Source: Stomorhina lunata (taxonomy: Eukaryota; Arthropoda; Insecta; Diptera; Rhiniidae). From it: a stretch of 64,000 bases of DNA. Shown here piece after piece: positions 55,690 through 64,000 of the stretch. The stretch covers positions 60,772,928-60,836,927 of the forward strand of contig OW121744.1 of NCBI GenBank assembly GCA_933228675.1, written 5' to 3'. The notes under the pieces were generated by a model. It searched no databases. It saw only the letters and a list, made by a program, of their open reading frames with translations, and was not told the origin of the DNA. The translations under genes were made by a program, and so were the position numbers. Every line of letters starts with the position of its first letter. Positions within the stretch are counted from its first letter, which is position 1.

Positions 55690-56310
55690 CAACAAATGGG
55701 TGCCACAATCTCGACGATCCTTTAACATCACATCCTTGTCATTTAGAGTCGATGACAAGGATAAAAAAGTGGAGGTGATGAAGATACATACTTGCCTTAT
55801 TGCAATAAAAACTTAGAACGAATTTACAGATTTGACTTTACATTTTAAATCCTTATACATTGTCCGAATTAAGCTCAAAATTTTCGTTGGCATGTTACGA
55901 TTTTCTAAAATTTCCCATAAATAAAAAAAGTCGATAAACACTACCTTATTATTACCTTGGTCTAGTACTATTCTTACTGTGTTGATTAGATCAACACAAG
56001 AACCATTATTTCTTAACCCAAACTGATTTTCGCAGATTGTAGAGGAAAATGCGTCGGATATTCTGTTTAAAATTACTCGACTTAGTATTTTGCTCGGTAT
56101 TGGAAGAAGTGTTCTACCCCTGTAGTTATTGCAGTCTTTGGGGTTTTGGTATTTTGGCTAGTATACCTTCATTCTAGGAGGTTGGCAGAGTTTCTTCTTC
56201 AGATATTTTACATACAAATGGGTGCCACAGTCTCACTGATCTTTCAACATCACATGAAAGCATCTCCGCCCAGATAATGTCATTTCCCGGGGCCTTGTTA
56301 CGTTTAAGGC
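55690..56310 (-). pseudogene. LINE (RTE-like, second family), more decayed minus copy
   Basis: Repeats the RT region of its neighbour: GACAAGGATAAAAAAGTGGAGGTGATGAAG matches 55170-55206, and GTGTTGATTAGATCAACACAAGAACCA (55979-56005) matches 55457-55483. Two same-orientation copies side by side, the right one older. Confidence 0.75.
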
Positions 56311-56385
56311 TTTTTACTTCTTACTAGCGTTTCCTGCGGTCGACACAATCGACCGTCATCTAGTTCATTGTGAATACAAATTTCC

Positions 56386-56545
56386 CGTGCTGTGGCTTAG
56401 TTGGTTAGCACGTAATATTACATTGAGCCTGAGTTCGATCCCCGGTCTCGGCAACAACGATTTCTGTAATTATTAATTTATATTAAATTTAAGGCCCTAT
56501 GCTCCACTGGGATTCAATGATAACAGAATTAAAATTATTAATTAC
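56386..56545 (+). repeat. tRNA-derived SINE family B with LINE-like tail
   Basis: The head GTGCTGTGGCTTAGTTGGTT has an A-box (TGGCTTAGTTGG at 56393-56404) and B-box (GAGTTCGATCCCC at 56431-56443), with a 5' to 3' tRNA-like layout ending GGTCTCGGCAACA. After a ~45-bp AT-rich connector comes GGCCCTATGCTCCACTGGGA and TTCAATGATAACAG, closely like the RTE-like LINE end at 49633-49665 (TATGCTCTACTGGGAGTCAA, GGATAACAG). SINEs often copy the tail of their partner LINE to borrow its reverse transcriptase. Confidence 0.72.
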
Positions 56546-56985
56546 CACAGCATCTTCCGTCGGCAGTAAGACTACAGCAATAACACGCCGTCTACGAAAA
56601 ATAAATAAAATTAGCTTCAGAACTTCACTGTTCTAAAAATAGATATACCTTTCTCTTCTCTACCATCCCCTTTCCAAATAAGGTTACCCAATTCGTATAT
56701 ACTCCATATCAGGGATGACCAAAGAGAGGAATGTGATTGTATTTGTGAGCGAAAGAGAGGATACACAGGCAGAAGCAAGAATTGACATAAATTTGGTTGT
56801 TTATTTCTATTTTGTTTCAGTTACCGCTGAACCAGCGTGAAATGAACACGCGGAGAAGTATTGATCTTTTTTTTGTTGTTTTTATGTAAACAAAAATTAT
56901 TTTCTTTTGCTTCTATAAAGAAAACAACTTTTTAGAAATGTATATTCAGCATAGTATATTTTTTTATAAATATAATTTAAAAAAC
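56546..56985. other. Intergenic, no feature recognised
   Basis: No ORF or repeat boundary. A TTTTGTTTCAG acceptor-like site at 56811-56821 is not followed by a convincing exon. Confidence 0.4.
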
Positions 56986-56989
56986 TTAC

Positions 56990-57182
56990 TTATTCTATAG
57001 AAAAACTTACTTTTTTTTTATAGAAAAACTTCCTTTTTCTATAGAAAAACTTACTTTTTCTATTGAAAAACTTACTTTTTCTATAGAAAAACTTACTTTT
57101 TCTATAGAAAAACTTACTTTTTCTATAGAAAAACTTACTTTTTCTATAGAAAAACTTACTTTTTCTATAGAAAAACTTATTT
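56990..57182. repeat. 21-bp minisatellite
   Basis: About nine head-to-tail units of CTATAGAAAAACTTACTTTT (+T). The central six are identical and the outer ones diverged. The minus strand is open (FSIEKVS repeated seven times), but this is a repeat translation, not a gene. Related degenerate motifs occur in the bl intron. Confidence 0.93.
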
Positions 57183-57189
57183 TAAGAAG

Positions 57190-59020
57190 GTTTATCATGA
57201 TTTTATTTTTAAAGAAAAAGTTTGTTTTCCTTAGAATATGCATTTTTTTTATTTAGAAAACGTTTTTTTTTTCTTTAAAAAACGTGCTTTTACATAGAAA
57301 AATATTTAAGTTTATTTTTCTATAAAGAAAATATAAACGTATTTTTTACTAAAAAAAATCAAATATTTTCTATTAAAACGATTGAATGTTTAGCGTAAAA
57401 ATAATTATTCTAACATTCAATCTCACAGTGTATCTGAAAAAAACAATAACAAAAAATACAAAAAAATTAACAAAACTTATAACAGCCTCCACGCATGTGC
57501 ATCCGTCAAAGGTTGAATGACGACTAAATAAATGAGAATAAGAAAACTTCTGGCAAGCACTTGCTTCGCGGTGGTCGCGCCTGCTCCATATGCAATTGTA
57601 TAGGCAGTATTTGCCTGAGTGCTACTTCTCTATAAAAAAAAACTCATACAATCAGAGCTTTAAGTCAAAAATGACAGTGTCGATGTAGCAAGTTTTTAAA
57701 ATTGCTCGGGCTAAACGGATATGTGGAGAAATTGATCTCATTGATTTCTATGTCACTCCATACAACAGAGCGTCGAATTGGCCAAATTGGCAAAACTATA
57801 ATTCAAAATTGTGTAGCTCTCGAAGAGTTTACTAATTCAAGATATTCCATAATAAACCGTTTTTGCATCTTCAGAAGTGAATGAGAAGGAAAAAGTGTTA
57901 GACTTAGTAGCTCTTATCAAAACATCTTGCGTTATCGATGTCAAAATGCTTTGTGAAGTGATGAACAGATAAACTTGTAAGCGTTACTAACGGACTGACA
58001 AAAATGATAGAGAAATCAAGGTCTTATTTAACATTTTAAACAAAGATCCTAATATTTCAAATTTATTATCATTTTACTGTATAATTAACCGCGAGAACCA
58101 CGAAGTACTTGGAATCTGTAAAAGCTTACAGTTTTAAACCATTCCAGTCGCAATGCAAGATTTGCCTTTCAATATTCCTTCCTGAAATTATAGCATTTTC
58201 TAAACATTAATCAGTTTTGAATTTACATTTGATTCCGACCGATCATTTAATTCCTTTTCTTGATAATAATCTGTAATTATTATAAACTTTCCTTCAAAAG
58301 ACTGTGTTTTTAATCGGTAACATCCTTTTTGGGTATAAGTCACAATGTACTTATCCAACTCTTTACTACTGTGACTCTTAAAAAAATTGGCATTGTAAAA
58401 TAGCTCTTAATGATCTCATGTGTGCCCTTAACTGAAATATTATTTAATTTTTTAACACAATATTTATTCTTCAATCACTCAAAGATTTTATCCCAATAAA
58501 CCAACCCAAAAAGCAAAATTCCATAAAAATTTAACTTCAAATAATTCAAATTTGAAAGGTTTGCATTTAACCACTTTTTTTTTGCCAAATTTTCCAAAAT
58601 ATTAATTTTGTCTTTCACTCCCTCACCACAAATAATAAAAACAATACCAATAATTTCTGTTGCTATTATTTTACAAAACAAAAACATTTATTTAATTGTT
58701 ATAAAATACTCTTTATTTTTGTCTTTGTCTACCACTGTCTCCCCATAAATATACTCTTTTATTCTCATCACTCACCAAAAATAATAAAAACAAAAGAAAA
58801 CATGTTTGCATACAATTTCTTTTGTTTGATTCTTAATAGTGAAGTACCTGGTTGACCGAGCCTTGCTCGGGGCTTTATGATAAGCATTTTGAGGCAAATT
58901 TTAAAGTTTTTATATATTTTATTTTATACAGTTACAGTTTAACTCATTTTAAATAATTTTGAAAATTGGTCATACCAACAGAAACCTCCGTCGACTCATG
59001 CGCAACAACTTTGCTAAAGA
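57190..59020. other. AT-rich intergenic, nothing recognised
   Basis: Short ORFs only. CCGAGCCTTGCTCGG at 58856-58870 can form a hairpin and marks the left side of the repeat region that follows; it may be the end of a transposable element. Confidence 0.5.
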
Positions 59021-60070
59021 TTATAGTCTGATCAAATGCACAGTTTACGATTTAATTCATTTTGAGTAGTTTTCAGTGGCGCCGCCTGAAGTCGTTCATA
59101 CCACTAAGAAACCTTCATCTGCTTATGCGTAACAACTTTGCTTATGATCATAACATGATCAAATGCACAGTTTATGATTTAATGCACTTATAGTCTGATC
59201 AAATGCACAGTTTGCGATTTAATTCATTTTGAGTAGTTTTCAGTGGCGCCGCCTGAAGTCGTTCATACCACTAAGAAACCTTCATCTGCTTATGCGTAAC
59301 AACTTTGCTTATAATCATAACATGATCAAATGCACAGTTTATGATTTAATGCACTTATAGTCTGATCAAATGCACAGTTTACGATTTAATTCATTTTGAG
59401 TAGTTTTCAGTGGCGCCGCCTGAAGTCGTTCATACCACTAAGAAACCTTCATCTGCTTATGCGTAACAACTTTGCTTATGATCATAACATGATCAAATGC
59501 ACAGTTTATGATTTAATGCACTTATAGTCTGATCAAATGCACAGTTTCCGATTTAATTCATTTTGAGTAATTTTCAGTGGCGCCACCTGTCGGTCTTCGG
59601 TCATTCCAATTAATAAACCTTCGTCGGGTTATCCGCAATAACTTTGCTAAAAATTATAGCATGATTAAATGTACAGTTTACGATTAAATTGACTTTAAGT
59701 AAATTTCAGTGGCGCCACCTGTCGAAATTTCTTCATACCAACTAAGAAACCTTCGTCGGCTCATGTGCAACAACATTGCTAAAGATTATAGCATGATTAT
59801 ATGTACAGCTTACGATTAAATTGACTTTAAGTAATTTTCAGTAGCGCCACCTGTCGGAAATTATTCACATCAATTAAAAAGCATTCGCCGGCTCATGCGC
59901 TACAACTTTGCAAAAGATCATAGTATGATCAAATGTACAGTTTACGATTTAATTAATTTTTAGTAATTTTCAGTGGCGCCACCTGTCGGAACTTAAAAAC
60001 CTCCGCCGGCTTGTCCGCAACATCTTTGCTAAAGAGCATAACATGATCAAATTCACAGTTTACTATTCTA
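59020..60070 (+). repeat. Array of 167-bp and 132-bp related units
   Basis: The landmark CAGTGGCGCC occurs at 59074, 59241, 59408, 59575 (spacing 167) and then at 59707, 59839 (there CAGTAGCGCC) and 59971 (spacing 132). The first three intervals are nearly identical and carry an extra 35 bp with a second ATGATCAAATGCACAGTTTA copy; the 132-bp units are more diverged. No ORF. Satellite-like, or the core of a Helitron/DINE-type element; 60061-60090 (ACATACATACAGACAAACAT) could be its tail. Confidence 0.88.
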
Positions 60071-60868
60071 TAAAGAACATACATACAGACAAACATTAAT
60101 TTATTTTAAAGTTATAACATTACTAATTTTTTCCCCTTTTTATCCCCTAATTTCAAAAAGTTCCATATGCATAATTGGTACTTCTTTGGTACCAATTGAA
60201 TTCGGTACATTTTATTAGAAAGCAGTTAACATAATTTTCCTATTCATATTACTTTTGTAGATGTTAAGTTATCAGTTTATCCCTTTTTTACACATTTTGG
60301 CCACAAAATCAAAAAAGTACCAAATACGTATTCAATATTTCTTTCACATCTATTGATTGCAGTACAAAGTTTCTTTCTATATTCCTTAGTTTAAAATATA
60401 AGAGTGGGTTAAAAAGGTACAAAAAAAACTATTTTCACAATTTTTTACCCCTTATCGGACATAGTTTAAAAAAAGTACCAAACACCTGTCCGTTTATTTT
60501 CATAGCTGTTTAAAACGTAATTTAAATTTTGTTTCTATACCTATTACTTAAGGAGATATAGCGTTTTCGATTTTTTCCCCTTTTTACCCGTTTTTACCCT
60601 CTTAGAGGCAAAGGTTCCAAAAGTCCCTTCTTCTTCGACCTATACATCAAAAAAGATACCCAATGTCCAAATTTTATCAAAATCGTTAGATTTTTTCGTT
60701 TAAGAATATAAGATTTCATATGCATGTGAGTTTTCTTTATTGTGTTAGTAAGATTTTTAAATACCAAACCGATTTTTTAAAACTGAACCGATTTTAATAA
60801 AATATTGATTCGTCTAATTAAAGCGTAAAAGGGGATAATAAATGGGTGTTTGCGTATTAATATTATAG
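60071..60868. other. Non-coding repeat-like stretch
   Basis: Recurring CCCCTTTTTAYCCC / AAAAGTACCAAA phrases (60130, 60270, 60310, 60475, 60575) suggest an old tandem or dispersed repeat. No coding sequence. Confidence 0.45.
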
Positions 60869-60885
60869 ATATTGTTGATCGATCG

Positions 60886-61207
60886 ATGTGAACCGCCATG
60901 GTATAGCAGGTTAGTCATCCGCCTCTATCACACTAGAGGTCCCAAGTTCGATCCTCGGCCAGACCCACTTGAAAAAACAAATTTTCAAAAAAAGCGGCGG
61001 TTTTACCTCATAACTCAGCTAGCAACTGGTTATTGAGTATTAGGCTATGAAAAACTTCTCTAACTAATGCATTTTGCCGTTCGAAACCGGAGTTAAAACG
61101 TAGGTCCCTTTCAATGAGTCTAAAAATAGAATCGGATGCAGCTCATTGTCAGAGAGAAGTACCCTTTGTTCCAATTGGAATGTTGTCGGGGAATTATATA
61201 TATATAT
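60886..61207 (+). repeat. tRNA-derived SINE family A, full copy with target duplications
   Basis: Head ATGTGAACCGCCATGGTATA with A-box TGGTATAGCAGG (60899-60910) and B-box AAGTTCGATCC (60944-60954). An A-rich connector follows (GAAAAAACAAATTTTC), then the 200-bp tRNA-unrelated body (CTCATAACTCAGCTAGCAAC, GAGTTAAAACGTAGGTCCCT, CAGCTCATTGTCAGAGAGAA), and a TA microsatellite tail. Long direct repeats ATATTGTTGATCGAT(C/T)G flank it (60869-60885, 61208-61224; one mismatch), the signature of LINE-driven retroposition. Transcription would be by RNA polymerase III from the internal boxes. Confidence 0.9.
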
Positions 61208-61229
61208 ATATTGTTGATCGATTGTTTGA

Positions 61230-61530
61230 AGTACCAATGGATATTCTGTCATTGTTGGTTTCATTGTGCTCTTCCGGAGTTGAAAGAAGAGTACCTAGCA
61301 CTACCACTCAAGGTGGGTCTGTTTACGTATGTAGGGTTATATTGTATAATGTCTTCATATCGCCTTTATTTGCAGCTGATTTAGCTTGGCTTGCTTGTTC
61401 GTCTATCCACATTCTCTTGTCCCACCTTGCAGACCTTTTTATTCTGTTAGATAGGTAACGGTGTGTTGTACGAAGCTCTTGAACATCTCCGTTTGTATTT
61501 GACCTTAACAGGTTTTTAGTAAAGAAGGAA
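61230..61530 (-). pseudogene. LINE (RTE-like) endonuclease-RT linker fragment
   Basis: Minus strand reads RYLSNRIKRSARWDKRMWID, EQASQAKSAANKGDMKTLYN and IT, the linker between endonuclease and RT in RTE-like elements (KRSxRxDKR...A..GDMKTLYNIT). Truncated on both sides. Confidence 0.75.
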
Positions 61531-62940
61531 TACTTTTTAGTCAAAATTGCCTTTGTGAAAACGCAACTATGGTTAAAAATGGGTTAAAATAATTAACGGA
61601 TGTGATTCTGATGTATTTAAATGTATATCCAATTTATTAATTAATATAATTTAATCCAGATTATTTGTATTTATTAAAGATTACATTAAAGTCTACTTTT
61701 AAGCCTGTGTCGTTGAGTTTAGAAAGTGAGAAAATCCTATTAAATTATTAAAAATTCCAAATATGATTTAAGCAAATCTTTTTGCAATCAATCTGGATTA
61801 ATATTTAAACCTGAAATAATTTCAATGGAAATTAATATTAATTTAATTTGTTGCAAATCAGAGCATTTTAACTTCAATTTTCAATTTAAGCCTCTGGGCT
61901 ATAAATTGCAATTTCGTTTGAAAACTGTTAAAAGCAAAGACAAGCAAAAGTATTGATTAAAGATAATATTACACTTCAATTTCTTTCTCAAAACTAATAA
62001 ATACAACAAAGTGTAAAAAAAGGCAAGACAATAAAAACCGCATATTTGACAATTTAAGAGGATAATTTCAACTTTCGGGAGCAGTAGAGAAACCTATTTA
62101 AAATTGGCTCCATTATAATGGCTAAAAGTGTAATTTCCTTTGAAAACTATTTGTTTCTCTGTAAAATTATTGTAAATATAGTATGTGTGCAACATCCATG
62201 CAAGCCTGTAGGGTATAAATGTCCAAATACCAACTTGTAACAATAAAATTTATTAAAATATTACAACCAAAGAAAAACTTGTAACAACTTTACCAAATAA
62301 GAGCCTAAAATGCTTCAAAACATTTTAGCCAAATACGGAAGCAAAGCGAAAAAAATAATTTATAAGCAAGAAAATAAAAGAAAAAAAAAACTATAACCGA
62401 ATGATTGATAAGACAAAAGAAAATGTTGGAAACCCGGCTATAAGCCACTATTTTTTGATTATGGACAATAAAATATTAACAAAGACTCTTTCTTACACCT
62501 TTTTGGACTTAAATCTGTGGCTGCAATAGACCGTAATTACTATGATTAAAGCTGAAATCAAAAACACATACAATGTCTAAAACTTTTGACCACAAGATTG
62601 AATGATGAAGTGATGACTGTTTTTTTAAATTTAAACTTTTGAAATTCAATCATTATATTTCATTTTTTAAAAAATATATAGTTTTTGAAAAACTGGGTTT
62701 TGGTGACCAATGTTACATTTATCTCGGAAATCTTTTGCAAATATATATATTAAGTTCTGAACCGTTGGACAAAATTTTATAGCAGAAGTGTTGGGGAACT
62801 TAAGTTTTGAACCTGTAAAGCCTAGATTTTACTGGGGCAGCGCAATCGGCTCCCAAAGTTACTCAACTCCCAAAGTGGCGCATTTCTCAACAGATTTGAA
62901 AAAATCATACTATATAACATATATATAGGTCAAAATCTAT
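61531..62940. other. AT-rich intergenic, nothing recognised
   Basis: No ORF above background, no clear repeat, no tRNA. Confidence 0.55.
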
Positions 62941-62941
62941 A

Positions 62942-63112
62942 AAAAAAAATAAGTAAGAAAGAGCTATAGTCGGTCAAGCCAGACCATACAATACCCTTCA
63001 CCACTAAGGTCAAAGGTGTTCATTTTCCTAAATAAAGATAAATATTTGCTAAATTTTGCCATCATATAAACATTTTTTCAAAACTTATATATGGGCAAAT
63101 CCGAAAAACATT
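62942..63112. repeat. Dispersed fly repeat, second copy of the 25006 family
   Basis: AAGTAAGAAAGAGCTATAGT, TCGGTCAAGCCAGACCATAC, AATACCCTTCACCACTAAGG and TCAAAGGTGTTCATTTTCC follow 25013-25100 almost base for base. Truncated after about 170 bp. Confidence 0.8.
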
Positions 63113-63342
63113 AAACCAAGGACAACATTTTAAAACTGTCAAAATCACATATTTATGTTTATGAAAAAATTTACCATATATTGATCCTTTACAATATATA
63201 ATGGATACAATTTTCGATTGCTTTCTTCGTGAATGGCGTGAAAAGGAAGGAGATGAAATTCGGGAACAAATAAAACCATTATTTTCACTGATTTACGAAT
63301 CCTCAAAAAAAAATATGAAATATGATTTTTTTTCCTAATAAA

Positions 63343-63505
63343 AAACATTCAAGTAAAAACTGTATCGTCCGTCACGTAGCGTCCGCAACAGTTCATTTAT
63401 GGAATTTTGGTGAAACTGGAAACTTTAAATATTTTATAAGAGCTGGTTTGTAATTCTTTGATTTTCCTCTATCTTTAATGTACTTACAATTTTTTTTATA
63501 ACTAC
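63343..63505. repeat. Dispersed repeat, copy 2 (pair of 30345-30545)
   Basis: Same order of blocks as the first copy: CATTCAAGTAAAAACTGTAT, GTCCGCAACAGTTCATTTAT, TTTTGGTGAAACTGGAAAC and TGATTTTCCTCTATCTTTAA. Confidence 0.75.
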
Positions 63506-63751
63506 CCAGTAATACTTTTCATTACCAAATAATGAGTTAAACAGTCAAACTATTGAACACGAACTACTTACTCATTCGCTGTTAAAGTCATTACATTAAC
63601 ATGGGGATGTCATTGGAGGCAAGTACTTACCAATTGCAGAAAAGTAATGACTTGGCTAAGCAATTTGAAAGCAACAACAACAACAGCAACAACTTTTTTG
63701 TTGTTGTTTTATTAAAAACATATATTTTTAAACGAAATAAAAAATTTTTTT

Positions 63752-63823
63752 ATGATCCCATGGGGGCTCGAACCCAGACCCTCCGACTGCTAGGCAGAGA
63801 CTCTTTCACTGAGCTACTTCATA
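63752..63823 (-). repeat. tRNA-like sequence (SINE head or tRNA pseudogene)
   Basis: The minus strand has TAGCTCAGTGAAAGAGTC (A-box/D-arm like) and GGGTCTGGGTTCGAGCCCC (T-arm with B-box), separated by CTCTG-CCTAGCAGT-CGGAG, which folds as a stem with a 9-base rather than 7-base loop. The presumed acceptor strands do not pair. So it is not a working tRNA; probably the head of another tRNA-derived repeat. Confidence 0.55.
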
Positions 63824-64000
63824 TGTTAAAAACTTAGCAGCTTATAATTAATATAAACAATTTTTATTTTTAGATCCAAAATCATGTGAAAATAACTTTG
63901 TTTTTCCCTGCTTTTTTTTTTGCTTTGTTGTAATTTTTGGAAAAATATTTTTATACGATTTTTTGTAATTATTTTAAAACTTTTTTAAAATTATTTTAAA
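63824..64000. other. AT-rich, nothing recognised
   Basis: Window edge; T-rich sequence only. Confidence 0.5.

Noticed and set aside
56811..56900. A possible upstream exon after TTTTGTTTCAG
   Set aside because: It is on the strand opposite to Hil, its frame closes quickly and there is no similarity to either gene.
56990..57182. CRISPR array
   Set aside because: Eukaryotic context; units are contiguous with no unique spacers.
57007..57243. 78-codon minus ORF with FSIEKVS repeats
   Set aside because: It is the 21-bp minisatellite, whose unit length is a multiple of three and therefore stays open.
60886..60965. A functional tRNA gene at the SINE head
   Set aside because: No acceptor pairing; the same head is attached to the same 200-bp body at two other loci, so it is a SINE.
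63752..63823. A functional tRNA gene
   Set aside because: The anticodon loop is 9 bases, the acceptor strands do not pair and the T-stem is mismatched.

Overview
This window looks like nuclear DNA of a higher (cyclorrhaphan) fly, probably a blow fly or house-fly relative. It is very AT-rich, introns end in T-rich tracts plus AG, and both host genes read as fly orthologues. The organism is inferred from gene content and repeat types; nothing in the sequence names it.

Two host genes face each other tail to tail. At the left edge (93-6005, + strand) are the last three coding exons of bancal (bl), the fly hnRNP K orthologue. In the middle (38746-45447, - strand) are the last six coding exons of Hillarin (Hil), a KY/transglutaminase-like cytoskeletal protein. 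Frames and phases join exactly across every junction I called. As I recall, bl and Hil lie close together in Drosophila at cytological region 57A, so the pair may be conserved synteny. The roughly 31 kb between their 3' ends, the 4.9 kb last bl intron, the 4.5 kb last Hil intron and the 18.5 kb right of the Hil exons are almost entirely transposon-derived.

By region: 1-7100 bl with foldback elements and mariner debris in its last intron. 7500-11740 an old LINE split by a foldback/minisatellite element and by a mariner, which is itself split by a Harbinger-like element. 11939-12767 a small inverted-repeat transposon. 13380-17817 a dead piggyBac transposase split by an apparently complete Transib (RAG1-related) transposon with an intact 672-codon transposase. 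18557-24640 a dead IS630/mariner-type transposase split by a gypsy-type LTR element with identical LTRs and by a hAT. 25000-37700 foldback and Mutator-like non-autonomous elements nested in each other. 38746-45447 Hil. 46000-56600 LINE debris with tRNA-derived SINEs. 57000-64000 minisatellites, a 132/167-bp repeat array, a SINE with long target duplications and further repeat fragments.

The strongest discoveries are the Transib, with RSS-like ends, a CGCCG target duplication and a Cys-to-Tyr change in its CxxC motif; a Mutator-like foldback family with 9-bp target duplications at three sites; a foldback family made of about 20-bp repeats that targets TA; a G-rich-ended element that duplicates (C)AG; and two tRNA-derived SINE families, one apparently sharing a LINE tail. 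Many insertion boundaries were checked by finding the uninterrupted target elsewhere in the window or by restoration of the interrupted reading frame.
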